NCBI GenBank assembly: GCA_019802505.1
Contig: JAFMOC010000003.1
Location: forward strand, 7,540,501 to 7,604,500
Reading direction: 5' to 3'
Source of the DNA: Corydoras sp. C115
Taxonomy: Eukaryota; Chordata; Actinopteri; Siluriformes; Callichthyidae
DNA length: 64,000 nt
Each line of letters starts with the position of its first letter. Position 1 is the stretch's first letter. Below, one piece after another: positions 46,946-61,652 of the stretch. The translations under genes were made by a program, and so were the position numbers. The notes under the pieces are model-generated. The model did not search any database, was not told the origin of the DNA, and worked only from the letters and a program-made list of their open reading frames with translations.

Positions 46946-48250
46946 AGACTCTAGTCTCTAACAAAATGACCACAGAGACTACTGTGCGTAAAAGAATATT
47001 TCAATAAAACACACCAAATTTATCTGCAATATAACTACATCAGATTGTCAGTCTACTAGCCAACATAGCATGTAAATATATAATTATAATGCTATTTAAG
47101 CACTTATTAAGTGTTCATTAAATACTATTCATGTTCCTGCATCAATTACCACTTTATAATGTCATTTCTAATGTCATAGCTCTTATGGTTTCATTTAAAT
47201 ATTGTTTAATGCTTATAAAACTCTGAGACATTGAATATCAAATGCAATTTTTTTTATTGTACGTTAAAAGTTCTTGTGTGGAAAATACTACACAAATAAT
47301 TTTGAAGCAGTATCTACTAAATCAGCAAGTTAGAAAATACATTGTATCTTAGATTTCTTTATGAAAATTGGCCCAGAGAATCATTTCTTGCTGTACCTCT
47401 TTTTCCACTAAAGTTTGGCTGCTTATTATGATTATTGCTGAAAAATATTTTGGAACAATCAACAGCCACCCATACATGTAATTTCATTCTGTAAAATGTT
47501 GTAACTGTCTGAAATGAAAATATATATTTTCCGTCTACATTATCTTTTAAATGTATTATGTAGTAGGGAGAAAAATTGTGAGAAAGTTACCTTTGACCCT
47601 TAGAGAAAACTTTAGACAACAGACAGTTAATGATTAATAGCATTTTCCCCTAAATTAATAGAATGCATTATTATTGTGTTTTTACTGTGTAACTTCTTGG
47701 TAGGTCACCACTATTATCTAAATCAGTGGATAAAGAGTGTCAGGATTATGAAACATGCATTATTTCAAAGCATTTTGTACGGTGACAATGGAACTGGACT
47801 ACCACACATACAAATACACACACATCACAGACACACTTTTTCCAGAAAGCTCAAAGTTCGTGTTAATTTTAATGTCTGTGTGTAATGTTTTATAAAACTG
47901 AGCCATATGCTTTCGATTTGTGGTTATTTATGAAATACTTTGGAATCCTGAATTTGTGTGCATGTGTGTTCACTCTGATTGTGCTATTGCATGCACAGTT
48001 AGTTAAAGCAATGCTTGTGTGTTCAGTTTATTAATGTAATGTAAAAACATGTGTTTATTATTCTGCAAGCCTTTGTAAAGGGATTCACTCTTCTAAAATA
48101 CCGAGTAAAAGCAATGGCCTGTTCCTCTTCTTTTGCATTCTCCCTCTCTTCTCTCTGCAGTGTGGACCTGTGTTGCATTGGTACTGGGCGATAAATCACC
48201 TCTGACAGTTCTAGCATTTACTCAACCAGAACCACATTACAGGAGCATCA
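46946..48250. other. Non-coding sequence, nothing identified
   Basis: AT-rich. A pyrimidine tract ending CTCTGCAG near 48,160 resembles a splice acceptor, but no downstream exon or donor supports it. Confidence 0.35.
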
Positions 48251-48254
48251 TCTA

Positions 48255-48256
<2 letters not shown>

Positions 48257-48321
<65 letters not shown>
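48257..48321. repeat. (CA)n microsatellite
   Basis: Perfect CA run of about 65 bp. Confidence 0.95.
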
Positions 48322-48323
<2 letters not shown>

Positions 48324-48329
48324 GCACAC

Positions 48330-49200
48330 ACAAAAAGGCTATACAGTATGTGAAGTCCAGCTACAGTTACACACAGCCTGATTGAGAGCACATGTTAATG
48401 GTGGAATGCTGGAGCCAGTGATCTGAGAGTTCAGGCTCTATTCCAAATGGTACAAGTCATACCTCGTTAGTGTTATGTTATGTAAAAAAAAAATTAAAAT
48501 AAAACAGTAATCAGACATACTGAACGTTTTTGTGATGTTATTGTTTGTGTCATGGTGTTGTGTATGTTATGTAGATTTATGCATTATTGTCACCATAGAG
48601 TACTGAGAAGCAATGTTTTATTCTCAAACTAATCTAGTGCTGGCAGGAGATTGTTTAAACACAGAACAGATCTGTATAATGAAAATGATGTTTGCACATT
48701 TTATGTGTTGATTAAATGTTAGTATTACAGTCTACTTGATGTAAAATAAGTTGGTGCTTTAACATACATGTTGACAGTACACTGTCAGGTTTTATTACAT
48801 CTAGTCATGCTAGGGACCTACATAGACTTAAACATTTTACTTTATTAAATAACATTAGCTCATATAACTGTACAATCTGTATTTTTACAGCTGTTCCATT
48901 TGTTTTGTTCATGTAAACATTCTCAGTTATCACTGACAAGCTGATTTTACAATTAATACAATAATATTATAAAGATACTGATGGAATACTTCAAAACGGG
49001 ATTGGATCTATTATAGAGATGATTAGAGAAGCCTTAAACCTAAATGCAGAATAATGCATTAAAAAGCCAAAATCTGAACTGTAGTAATGTTAGTTTTAAG
49101 TCAATAATCATATTTAAAGAAGTATTTACAGTACAGACTGCCCGACATTTTGAGAACAAAAATATATCCTATCCTGATTCTTTAACATACAAAAATACTC
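48330..49200. other. Non-coding sequence, nothing identified
   Basis: AT-rich, short frames only. Confidence 0.4.
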
Positions 49201-49241
49201 ATTATCTTCGTCTTATTTCGCTACTAGGGTTGCACTAGGGT

Positions 49242-49294
<53 letters not shown>

Positions 49295-49475
49295 TATCGA
49301 GGCAATTTAGAACCGCCAATTCACATTGAATCCTTGTTATTGGACTATGGGCGGAAACCGAAGAAATCCACACAGACACGGTGAAAACATGAAAATTTCA
49401 GAATTCTAACCTGGATCCCCAGTGCTGAGAGCCGGATGTATTTACTTTATCACTATAAAACCGTGCTGCCCAATA
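49200..49475 (-). repeat. V-SINE-like copy with expanded internal CA run
   Basis: TTATCTTCGTCTTATTTCGC tail side, an expanded (CA)n at 49,245-49,292 where the SINE has its CA-rich segment, then ACCGCCAATTCACATTGAAT, a degraded central block, and AAACCGTGCTGCCC head. Confidence 0.72.
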
Positions 49476-50584
<1,109 letters not shown>

Positions 50585-51025
50585 AGAGGGTTGTTCTAGA
50601 GAAGTGGAACACTGTCAGGAAACCAACACAATGAGCAAATTTCTGTCCCCAAGAGAACTACAGTATGTGTGCTATTTGAGTCCCAAAAAGATACATGTAT
50701 GTTCTTAAACAGGAAAACTTAAAAGTACCTTACAGGGCACAACCTCTCATACCCCAAAAAGTAAAACGATGTACTCTCTTCCTGTATTGCTCGTTTTGGC
50801 GTATTGTATCGTTTTGGTGCCTTGATCAGCCAGTTACCAGTTGGAAACCTTAAGGTTCCTGAGTTTTAGCAGTACACATTTGACATCTGTACCACTCAAG
50901 CCTCATTCACACTGTCTTTCTCTATTTATTAAAATGCTGATTAAAATTAATTAATTTATTTAATAATAGCCATTATTTATTTAATTTGAAATTACAGTTA
51001 TTTAATGTTACTTTGATGAAAAGTC

Positions 51026-51262
51026 GGGTGGCACGGTAGGTTAATGGTTAGCATGTATGCCTCTCAGCATTGGGGATTCAGGTCCAAATCCCAGTCTGAG
51101 TGGAGTTTCTATGTTTTCCCCGTATCCACTCCGGTTTCCTCCCGAAGTCCAAATACATGGATTCAAGGTGTTTATGTGTGCGTCTGCGTGAGTGAATGTG
51201 CCCAGCGATAGATTGGCACCCTGTCCTGAGTGTATCTGCCCAGCGCCCGAAACATTCTTATT
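51026..51262 (+). repeat. V-SINE-like copy with deletion
   Basis: From CGGGTGGCACGGTAGGTTAA to CCCAGCGCCCGAAACATTCT; part of the middle is deleted and the tail is lost. Confidence 0.77.
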
Positions 51263-51263
51263 C

Positions 51264-51365
51264 AGTACACAGGCACACCTAGAGCAGTGAGGGGTTAAGG
51301 GTCTTGCTCATGGACTTGAATTCACAATCTTTGATAGCCCAATACCTTAACGCAGGGATGGCTAG
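51264..51365 (-). repeat. SINE family 2 fragment
   Basis: TGAGGGGTTAAGGGTCTTGC and CAATACCTTAACGC match the middle and head of the element at 820-1034. Confidence 0.6.
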
Positions 51366-51522
51366 CAATAGGATCTAAAATTTGAGGAGTCCATAACAAG
51401 TAACAAAACATAACTTTTGTTAGGCTTATTGTGCACATATTTTTCCAGATGAATTATTTATTACGTCCAGTATCCAGCGGCAATGAGTAAAACTTGTTAC
51501 TGTCCTGTACAGAATACAGAAT

Positions 51523-51855
51523 CCATTATCTTCCGCTTTATCCTCTACTAGGGTCGCGGGGGGGTTCCCCATGCCCATCCAGGACGTTTCGGGCGCTGGA
51601 CAGATACATTCAGGACAGGGCGCCAATTTACCACTGGGCACACATTTACTAACACAGACACACACTCTATATGGGGCAATTTTGGAGAATTCATTTGACC
51701 TTGATCCATGTTTTTGGACTGTGGGAGGAAACAGGAGAACCCGGAGGAAACCTACGTGGACATAGGGAGAACATGGAAACTGCACCCAGATTGAGATTCA
51801 AATGGGGAATCCCTAGCGCTGAGTGGCGAATGTGCTAACCACTAAGCCACTGGCA
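51523..51855 (-). repeat. V-SINE-like SINE
   Basis: Well-preserved from ATCCATTATCTTCCGCTTTA to CTAACCACTAAGCCACTGGC; a short deletion follows CCCATCCAGG. Confidence 0.82.
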
Positions 51856-52117
51856 GAACCAACCACTTGTTTTAAATCAAATCAAAGGCATGGTTCTACA
51901 TGTACTGTAGCTGTAGAATGGGCAGGGAGGAGCCACATGAAACTCCATTTCCAATCTTAATCAAGACATAGTCTTAAACAAGCATCTTTAGCAGCGATGT
52001 GTTCGTGTTTACACGTAAACCACTTATATTAAGAGGTTTTCTGAGGTTGATCTCTTGAGAATAAACTGACATTTAGGCAACAGAGTGGAGCAGTTCATAT
52101 AAACATGACAGTATACA

Positions 52118-52205
52118 ATGCTTTCTGTGTGGAGTTTGTATGTTTTCTCCACATCTGCATGAGTTTCCTGTGGGAGCTCTAGTTTCCTTACACAGCCTTT
52201 TTAAA
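52118..52205 (+). repeat. V-SINE-like central fragment
   Basis: GTGTGGAGTTTGTATGTTTT through TAGTTTCCTTACACAGCC; only the central block survives. Confidence 0.55.
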
Positions 52206-52495
52206 ATAGTAGATATTATATTTCAGCAGCCAAAATGTACAAAGTCATTTCCAAAATCATTTTAGTGTGATAATCATCTATTTAAATATGTATTTTTTCA
52301 CAATACGGAAACGGAATTTACCCAATCTAATATAATCCAATGTCTTATTTATTCAAATCATATTTAATCTAGTCTAATATGTGCTTCCTGAATTTGAATG
52401 CAGTCACTGAATGTAGTTACAATACTTCCTATAATCATACACAATGTACTGTATACAAATTGTATAAACAAGATCAAATATTACAGAGATTGAGG
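52206..52495. other. Non-coding, AT-rich
   Basis: No recognised element. Confidence 0.35.
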
Positions 52496-52499
52496 AAGC

Positions 52500-52556
52500 G
52501 AGATTAAAAAAGAGAGAAAGAAAAAAGAAAGAAAGAGCAAGAGAGTGAGAGTGAGT

Positions 52557-52598
<42 letters not shown>

Positions 52599-52602
52599 TA
52601 GA
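52500..52602. repeat. Purine-rich tract with (GA)n core
   Basis: About 100 nearly all-purine bases with a perfect GA run at 52,557-52,593, then GATA units. Such mirror-symmetric purine tracts can form triplex (H-DNA) structures (general knowledge). Confidence 0.85.
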
Positions 52603-52710
52603 TCACATTTGGCAGTAGCCCAGTTCTCCATTGGTCCTGCTTTCCTGGGTTGGACTTGCTTTGGAGAGATTGGCAGCAGATGTGAACAGACTTACAGTCT
52701 ACTAGGAAAC

Positions 52711-52711
<1 letters not shown>

Positions 52712-52786
<75 letters not shown>
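52712..52786. repeat. (CA)n microsatellite
   Basis: Perfect CA run of about 75 bp. Confidence 0.95.
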
Positions 52787-52787
<1 letters not shown>

Positions 52788-52789
52788 GA

Positions 52790-54170
52790 TAATCCTGACT
52801 CACACTTGTGTGCTTCCACATATATAAACATTGCACTTTCTAATTACTGAAACTTGCAGTAGGTTTGCCACTTCAGCCAAATCCAAGTTAATCCGCTTTG
52901 CTCTCACTTCCTTTCCTCCATTTTTTAAAATACCTTTAACCAGCCATCCTTTTATCTCTTTGAATCCTCTATCCAGACATCCCACCAACTTTCTGACTTC
53001 TTCTTGTAGCTGTCACTTTTTCTTTTTAATCCCTCATCGAACCATCTTTTCGTGTTTCTCACTCATACATCCAGCCGTCCTTCCATCTCTTCCATCTGAC
53101 TCCTATTTCAAGCCAACTGTCAGTCGTTCCAATTTCTTTACCCAGCCATCAACAGAATAATCCTTTTACTCTTCATTTTTTGAATTCATCTCTATACCTC
53201 CTTCATTTTCCACTCCTCTGTAAAAAAGCTGCTCACTGTTTTTTATACCTTCTTAATTTTTTTTGCTCCTCTACAATTGAACATTTTTTGTCTTCTGCAC
53301 TCATTATTTGGAATACCATTCTTTTAATAATTAAGCATTATGTGAGTCTATTAAGGGTGTTGTAGTACACCTAAAGAGAGATATTTTTTATTTATTTAAA
53401 TGCTGTTCTAATAATTTTGCATTTGTTTTTCATTTAACTTTATTTAACTTAAAAATCCTGTCCATATGTTAGGAATAAGCACAAAAGTGATGGTATAATC
53501 TTTTGTAACCACATGCACATTCACATGCACCCTCTGCCATCTTCCTGGCCCCTTTGCATCCATCTTCCACTTATTCAGTTTGTACTTTTATTTTTTCTCT
53601 TTCTGTTTCCTAAAATCTTTTTTTTGCCCCCTTTGCAATCCTCTCAGTTCTTATGTTTTTCCTCCTTGATATAAATCCTATTTTTCTAATCCTCCAGCCA
53701 CTCTGTGGTGTAAAAACGCTCTGTACTGTTTCCCCTCCGCCACGCGACCATGTTTCCCACCGGTTTTATAAACACTCCCATGAGCTCTAAAGTCTAAAAA
53801 CAGCATTTATACAAATTTAACACCTCCAGAAAGCTGAAAATACATTCTGACAATGTTTAAATTTGGTTTCAAAGACTGAAACTGAAACTAATTGTGATCA
53901 TATAAGAATTTTGGAGTGAAATTTATTCAATTCAATGTATTCAGGTACAAAAAAGGACATGAATGAAAAAAGTATTTAGGCAAAGGACAACAATAATTCT
54001 AAAATTTAATTGGATTTACATTTGTGAGTGAGTGTTTCAGTTTATGCAGAGGACACTTTTAAACAAGGATAATAAACATGCTTTTAAAGGGTCTAATAAT
54101 AGCGAGCTTTAGTTTATGCATTGAAATAATTATGCCATTTTGAATACATTTTATTTTCTATGTTTTAGTA
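52790..54170. other. Non-coding, pyrimidine-rich on the plus strand
   Basis: About 52,900-53,750 is notably rich in C and T with many TCC and CTT runs. Frames there are low-complexity Ser/Phe/Leu. No gene supported. Confidence 0.4.
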
Positions 54171-54175
54171 TCTTT

Positions 54176-54525
54176 TCATTCATTCATAATCTTCCACTTT
54201 ATCCTATATTATGGTCGCGGTGTGGTTCCCCATGCCCATCCAGGGGAGAATGTTTCGGGCGCTGGGCAGATACACCCAGGACAGGGCGCCAATCTATCGC
54301 TGGGCACACACTCACTCACTCACTCACTCACACATACACCCTCTATATGGGGCAATTTGGAGAACTCAATTGACTTGATCCATGTTTTTGGACTGTGGGA
54401 GGAAACCGGAGAACCCGGAGGAAACCCACGCAGACATGGGGAGAACATGGAAACTCCACCCAGATGGGGATTCGAACCGGGAATCCCTATTGCTGAGAGG
54501 CGAACGTGCTAACCACTAAGCCTGT
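54176..54525 (-). repeat. V-SINE-like SINE, full length
   Basis: It is flanked by the duplication GTTTTAGTATCT (about 54164 and 54524). Confidence 0.87.
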
Positions 54526-54526
54526 T

Positions 54527-54955
54527 TTAGTATCTCAGATGGCATAATCTACAGACAAGCACTTGTATTAATGATACTTGTTATATCATATCATGTCATA
54601 TGCCATCATCACCCTGTGATGGTTGACTGCACGGATGAGTCAGCATTTTTCAAGAGACCAAAAATATAATTAAAGAAATTACCATAACAGTTTCAGTCAG
54701 ATTTAGGATGAAAACAGATGCCGATTTCTCATGAGTGATTACACATTCACTGTGAACCACAATTAACACCACTGTCTTAGAATATTTATCACATTTAGCA
54801 AATTACCAGCGACAGTAGTGCTAACAGAGAGATAATCTACTGTTAATGAACAGAACTAAAGGGGAAAAAACAATTCAGATTGCTAACCCTTTATGTATTT
54901 AAAAAATGGGTTTTTAAAATGTCTTACAAATAAATATCTGGAAAGAGTGACATGC
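54527..54955. other. Non-coding sequence, nothing identified
   Basis: No recognised element or exon. Confidence 0.35.
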
Positions 54956-54959
54956 ATTT

Positions 54960-55330
54960 GTATTCATTTCTCCTGAGTCAATACTTTGTAAGACCATCTT
55001 TCTCTGCAATAACGGCTGCAAGGCCTTTGAGGTCTGTTTCTATCAGTTAGAAGCTGATATTTTTGCCATTCCTCTATGCAGAATAGCTAAAGCTCAGTCA
55101 GAGTGCATGGATAGATTCTGAACACAGAATTTTTTAAGTCTTGCCACACATTCTTAATTTTGATACATGGAAATTATTTAATCTAAACCATTCTAGCTCT
55201 CTGTTTTTAAGTTCATTGTAACACTAGAAGGTGAATCTCTGCTGTAGAAAAGCATCCCTAAAGCATGATGCTGCCACCACCATCTTTCACAGTGGGGATA
55301 GTTTGTGCTTTAAAAAAGGCTTTCTTCTTT
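54960..55330. repeat. Old interspersed DNA-transposon-like repeat
   Basis: CCTGAGTCAATACTTTGTAA, GACCATCTTTCTCTGCAATA and CATGATGCTGCCACCACCAT are phrases recurring in many fish genomes in one non-autonomous family. Ends are not defined here. Confidence 0.5.
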
Positions 55331-55734
55331 CCTCTTCATCATAAAAGCAAGATATGTGAAGTACAAAACTGATAGTTAGCAAGTGGACTGATGCTGTGGA
55401 TCTTTGTTCTTACTATTTTCCATCAATTGTTTCAAGATCAGCTTTGCAAGTTGGAGCCTTGTCATTTACCATGTACTTGAACTTTGACCAGCTATTATTA
55501 ACTGCACTGTGGTTTTACAGCTACAGGATGCAAATGGATAATACTTACCGATTTATTAATTGAGATAGTGTTAGTTATGTTTTTCATAAATTTTAGAATT
55601 AACACGAAAATTGTTTTCATTCTTTACACAAAAACAAAGTATGACATTTTCTTTCAACATCATTAACACTGCGCAGTGTTTCCACAGCTGATATGTCACA
55701 TCGATATAAGGTGTTGCATACTAATTCCATTAGC
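55331..55734. other. Non-coding sequence, nothing identified
   Basis: No recognised element or exon. Confidence 0.35.
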
Positions 55735-55739
55735 ATATC

Positions 55740-56093
55740 ATTCATTCATTCATTCATTATCACCCGCTTTATCCTCTATTAGGGTCGCAGTGGGGTTCCC
55801 CATGCCCATCCAGGGGAGAACGTCTCGGGCGCTGGGCAGATACACCCAGGACAGGGTGACAATCTATCACTGGGCACACACTCACTCACTCAAACACACA
55901 CTATATGGGGCAATTTGGAGAACCAAATTAACTTGATCCATGTTTTTGGACTGTGGGAGGAAACCGGAGAACCCGGAGGAAACCCACGCAGACACGGGGA
56001 GAACATGGAAACTCCACCCAGATGGGGATTCAAACCGGGAATCCCTAGCGCTGAGAGGCGAACATGCTAACCACTAAGCCACCGTGCCACCTA
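55740..56093 (-). repeat. V-SINE-like SINE, full length
   Basis: It is flanked by TAGCATATCATT on the left and TAGGATATCATT on the right, a duplication with one mismatch. Confidence 0.86.
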
Positions 56094-56340
56094 GGATATC
56101 ATTACTTTATCTAATAGTGTCCATAGGTTTCATTTAAAGATTAGCTCTAAAGAAGTTAAGCATAGCATACCCTATTTCCCTATTTATAATTACCATAATT
56201 AACGCCTTTTTTCCCCCACACATGTATAGTGTCAAATTATATACTATTGTTTTGATTAGTATGCCACATTTGCACAAACTTGATAAATATGGACTAGTTG
56301 AGTGAAAAAAAGCATCATACCATTCAAAAATAGTCTCAGC

Positions 56341-56640
56341 ATCATCTCATGATCTTCTGCTTAATCCTCTGATTAGGTTGTCAGGGGGTTCTCATGCCCA
56401 TCCAGGGGAGAACGTTTTAAGCGCCGGGCAGATATACTCAGAACAGGATGCCAATTCATCACTGAGCACACAGAAACACACTATATAGGGGCAATTTAGA
56501 GCAGCCAATTAAACTTGAATCAATGTTTTTGGACTGTGGGAGGAAAGCCAGAGGGAGGAAACCTAGAGAAAACCCACATAGACACAGGGAGAACATGGAA
56601 ACTACACCCAAATTGGGATTTGAACCTGGATCCCTAGGTA
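56341..56640 (-). repeat. V-SINE-like copy, diverged, head truncated
   Basis: CATCTCATGATCTTCTGCTT tail side, CATGCCCATCCAGGGGAGAA, central TTTTTGGACTGTGGGAGGAA, ends AACCTGGATCCCTAG. Confidence 0.78.
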
Positions 56641-56692
56641 GACTTTTTTATTTGTGCATGACTGGCAAAGCAAAGTATGGCATTGGAAGATC

Positions 56693-56831
56693 ATTTCATT
56701 CATTCATTTATTCATTATCTTCCACTTAATCCTCTATTAGGGTCGCAGGGGGTTCTCCATGTCCATTCAGAAGAGAATGTTTCGGGCACTGGGCAAATAA
56801 ACCCACCTATCTATCGCTGGGCACATTCACT

Positions 56832-56886
<55 letters not shown>

Positions 56887-57002
56887 ACACACAAACAAAC
56901 ACACATTATATAGGGTAATTTAGAACATTCAATCCATGGAAACTTCACCTAGATTGGGATTAGAACCTGCATAACCAGCACTGAGAGGCCACTGTGCTGC
57001 CC
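56693..57002 (-). repeat. V-SINE-like copy with expanded CA segment
   Basis: CATTCATTTATTCATTATCT tail side; the CA-rich SINE segment has grown to a 57 bp (CA)n at 56,836-56,892; the central block is deleted; the head ends GCCACTGTGCTGCCC. Confidence 0.78.
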
Positions 57003-57486
57003 ACGGGAATTAAATTTTAATCTTAATTAAAAGCACTTTAATAAACTAATATTAAAAATCCAGAGCAATTGCATGGCAACAATGTTTAATTTTTTTTTCA
57101 CCATATGCGTCAGGGGTTGCACACCTCCTATGAACACCCGGTCAGGTATGTACTTTGGCCCAGCAGCGATCTATGTGATAAGACATGCAGACAAAATCAT
57201 TAAAGAGTGCTGAGTGAGGAGGCATCATGGCAACAGGAAAAAAAGAATATCCTCTAGCTGCCCATGGCTTGATTGCTTTGCCACATGTGCCTGTTGGTGG
57301 TATTCTGAAACTAGTCTTAAATTATCTGAATGCCTGTGAGCTTTGCATCTCTAATGGCACAGGTCAGCTTTTCCTTTACTATTTTTAGGACGGCCTTATC
57401 ACCAGAGCTCAAGGCATCTGTAACAGCATGATCATCTCTACACCTGTAATCTGGTTCCTGATTTGGGGTTTCTGTGGAGACTGTGG

Positions 57487-57487
<1 letters not shown>
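57003..57487. other. Non-coding sequence, nothing identified
   Basis: No recognised element or exon. Confidence 0.35.

Positions 57488-57550
<63 letters not shown>
57488..57550. repeat. (CA)n microsatellite
   Basis: Perfect CA run of about 62 bp. Confidence 0.95.
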
Positions 57551-57552
<2 letters not shown>

Positions 57553-58360
57553 TTTAGCAGCAGAGTCATAGACTTCTTTAAGGTCTTGTTTTTCTAGGTG
57601 GACAGTAAATCCTCTCTAGGTCACCTCACACTGTGTTTTGTTATTTTGTTTACGTCAGTGTGTGTGCATGCCTGAATCAGCTGGTAACAACATGTCCTGC
57701 TGCTCAGCACAATGGGTGTACCTGCTAGTATACCGGATCAATGCAATAGTCAATCTAGAGAGTTGCGGGATGACAGGCCCTATGCGCACACAAAACGCAT
57801 GCACACAGATACAATTACAGATGGAGAAAATTGGATAAATCAGTTAGTGGGACAAGTTAATGGGCGAATGTTAGACAACTCATTGAGAAAGGTCATGTCA
57901 TCATTCATTCACAGGGCTCTATTAATTGATTAAACTGTCATTATCTGAAGCAAGACATATGATAGAGAGCAAATAGAAAGAGGAGAGAGAGAAATGAGGG
58001 CATGCACCCTTCATTTTTTATAAGTTTATATTGGCTGCCAGTAATGTATTTTCCCCCCTCTCTAGGGGGCATCAAATGCAGAGTTTAAACCAGGAAACTG
58101 ATCATGTGACCAGAATTTTCATTTGACTAATAAATATATATATATATATATGAAATGACTATCAATATATGAAAAACTTTTATATGAAATGTTTGATCTG
58201 ATACACATGAAACACACACACACACACAAAACGTTTGAAAATATTCATGCATGATGGTATGAAACGCATTGATACACATGTATACATCTGGGAAGTCCAA
58301 ACCCACACAGATGCAGTACAGGTGAAACATATAAAAGAATTCAATAGGCATTTCAATGCA
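57551..58360. other. Non-coding sequence, short TA run
   Basis: (TA)n at about 58,133-58,151. Frames at 57638 and 57712 have no domain signature. Confidence 0.35.
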
Positions 58361-58365
58361 TCCAT

Positions 58366-58796
<431 letters not shown>

Positions 58797-58799
58797 TTC

Positions 58800-61425
58800 A
58801 ATGCATCCTTATACATTAATTCAAATGTTTTTTTGTTTTTTGAGCACCAACCACAAAGCTTGTTCCAGCGTTGTATTGTGCTTTGCCGTGATGATTGGCA
58901 AGGTGTAGCCACTTATTCCCTTAACCATGGTTGCATTGGTAGTTAATTATCGCTCCCAGCACTGAGAATCTTACGCTCAGAGCACCTGAGCGTCAGTGCT
59001 GAGACTTTGCCACTTTTTCAAAGTCTTATGGGGCACATCTATTTCCTCCATTTTCAGCTAACAATTCCCTTTCTGAGTCTTGCGCTGACTGCTTATTTGG
59101 TGTTTGAGTCCCTGATGTCAGCAGCGCATGTAAAAAAGAAGGCAACTACAGGGTGGATAGAAAAGGCCATAAGCAGGATAAGTCACAAATTCCAAAAGTT
59201 TCTAAATTTCTACATCTGTATTCCCTATATATGCAAAGTAATTATTAATAAATAGTATTGATTTCATTAATAATAGTCCTAAACACTTTAGAACTTACAA
59301 TGTCAATTATAATGACCACTGCAAAACTTTTTAACATTTATTTGTGGTTGTGCAACTATTACCTCTCAAGGCCTCCCAAAAACAAAAATGTGGGAATTTA
59401 CCAACACATTGTTAAGGTATACTGATATTGTTTAATTCATTGTTGTTCGGTGTGTGTGTATGTGTGGGTGTGTGTGTCTGTGTGTGGATAGAGGTTGACA
59501 ATGCTGTATTTTTTTTATGCTTTCGCTCTTCTCAGGATGTCATCATGGAGGAAGGAAAAACAATTACACTTTGACCACAGGCTCACCACAGCACAGACAT
59601 ACACACACATACACACAAAGCACTTAGTAAACCACACATTTTTTATCATCACTTAAGACTATGTAATCATTTATTTCTGTTGCATTCTGTCCAGCTTTAC
59701 TTCTCTTAAGAGCCAAAGTGTTGTCCCTAAATATTTATATATTAGGGTTAATAAGAATGTAGCTCTGCTCTCATAGTGTGTAACTTATTACTGAAACTCC
59801 TCATGCCACTATTAAGTAGAACAATCCAATTATTTTACTTTTAATTTTACATGAATTGATTGTATAAAGTCTATTGTATCGTTTGTGTTTTAATTAAATT
59901 CATTCTCTATTGATTCCATATAAGTCAATACCATAATATACTGCTTTATGTTAAGCACTTTACCTTAAAAAGAAGTTAGCTAAGAATAGTTAAAAATATG
60001 TGAAGAGATTCTGCTTACTGCTTATTAGATGAATAAGTACTGTACACAGAAACAAGCTATATGAGAACTGCTGTTACACTAGAATGCAGAACAAATCTGT
60101 TGTCTTTATAACAAGATGAGATCACAAAAAAATCTGTAATAAACTATTTTATTCAGGTAACCATGTTCACTTTTATTTTGTAACTTGCAGATTCATTTCA
60201 GATTATTTTTTATAAACCCTAATCTAAATATAGGATATAAGGCAAATTGTATGGCTGTGTTTTTTTGTATTGTAGTGTTGCTCATAACATTAATGTAGTA
60301 AATATTACACATTGCAATTGAATGAGCAGCCTGTAAACAAGATTGCATTTTGTTCTCTTTTAAATCTTTGATGTAATGTTTTGCAGTTTGTCACAGAGAA
60401 CCAAGCATATTTTTGACTTAGCCTTTGTTAATCACCTTTCACCAGTTGTTTCAGTCCTGTCTCCTTAGATGTGCCTTACCATTGTTACATTTTTGTGTAG
60501 TTTTTTAGTTTTATTTAATTTGTTTTAGCAACCAATAAAAATTATGTTTGGCATTTATGTCTGTTTTCTCTTTTGTTTTGCTTTGGGATATATTTTTTCT
60601 TTGATTTTACAAATATGGTGTCTGCTACTTTATCTATAAGACTATAATAGAAAAGCTCAAACATTGTCATGTGATACTTTTCAGAGATATTGATTAAAAT
60701 AATAGATATTTTAAATTTAGAAACCTTTTACCAGGTTGAACTAGTAATTTGTACAAGTGAATTTGGTAATCCTTATGGAATATTGCACATCTGGTTAATA
60801 GTTTTCATCATTAGTTCACTGAATAATTTTTTTATTAAAAAAAAAAAACCTTGTGGCACAGCGTTTGAAATTGTATTGTCTTAAGTGTTTACTTTTTTAT
60901 TTCTACACTGTTTTGCAATCATGTTTAAGCAAAGGAAGAACACATGCATGCACACGTGCACGAAATTGAATAACGCCTCCCTGGAGGATGCTAAAAATGT
61001 GGTCTTCCAGCATTTCCTGTGACCTGCTGTCATTTGGAAGTTTGTAAATTAAAGATACAAAAAGGAACACCCATGCACATATTCACATATACACAAATAT
61101 TTGCATCTTTTAATTGGCTTTCAGTAGACTTTAGCATAATGTTCTTTATGTATATCCTTTACTTTACAAAATTACTACTTGTTAATATTGTGTCTGAATT
61201 TTTATAATACTTTGGTTACCTCATAATACAATTTCACTAAAACTAACCTTATTTGATTGGCAGATCACTTGTGCCACATGTAGTGCTTTTGGTTCACAGT
61301 AAAGAGGTCCATGGTTCAAATAATTTTGCAAATGGTTTACATGGTTTGTCTGCATGTCTGTTCATAGTTTTTCATTACCTCTTCCCCAATCGGTTAGTAA
61401 GTGATCTATTTTGCCTACTGTGATT
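58800..61425. other. Non-coding, AT-rich, repeat-poor
   Basis: About 2.6 kb with no recognised mobile element and no splice-supported exon; short GT runs near 59,450-59,490. Frames at 59007, 60690 and 61019 have no recognised domain. Confidence 0.45.
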
Positions 61426-61429
61426 GAAC

Positions 61430-61652
61430 ACAGAGAAATTTGTGTTTAAGCACACCCATTTGTGCAGTGTAACACACTCATACAAACGCTGGTGAAGTGA
61501 GCACGTGTCTTGTATACGATGTCCTGGAAGCAATTGGTGTCAGGTGCCTTGCACAAGGACATTTCACCATAGTACTTGGTTGGAATGGGAATCGAACCAG
61601 GGACCTCCAGGTCGCAAGGCTGGTTCCTTAACCTCAAGCCTACGACTTCCCC
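61430..61652 (-). repeat. tRNA-related SINE (family 3)
   Basis: Complemented, it begins GGGGAAGTCGTAGGCTTGAG, then GGTTAAGGAACCAGCC, a B box GGTTCGATTCCC, followed by a body with CCTTGTGCAAGGCACC. It is distinct from the V-SINE-like and ATGTAA-tailed families. A fragment lies at 30,832-30,945. Confidence 0.6.

Noticed and set aside
48160..48240. Possible exon after a CTCTGCAG acceptor
   Set aside because: The frame runs straight into a CA array and no donor is present.
52831..53160. 109-codon Ser/Phe/Pro-rich frame
   Set aside because: Low-complexity translation of a pyrimidine-rich tract without supporting features.
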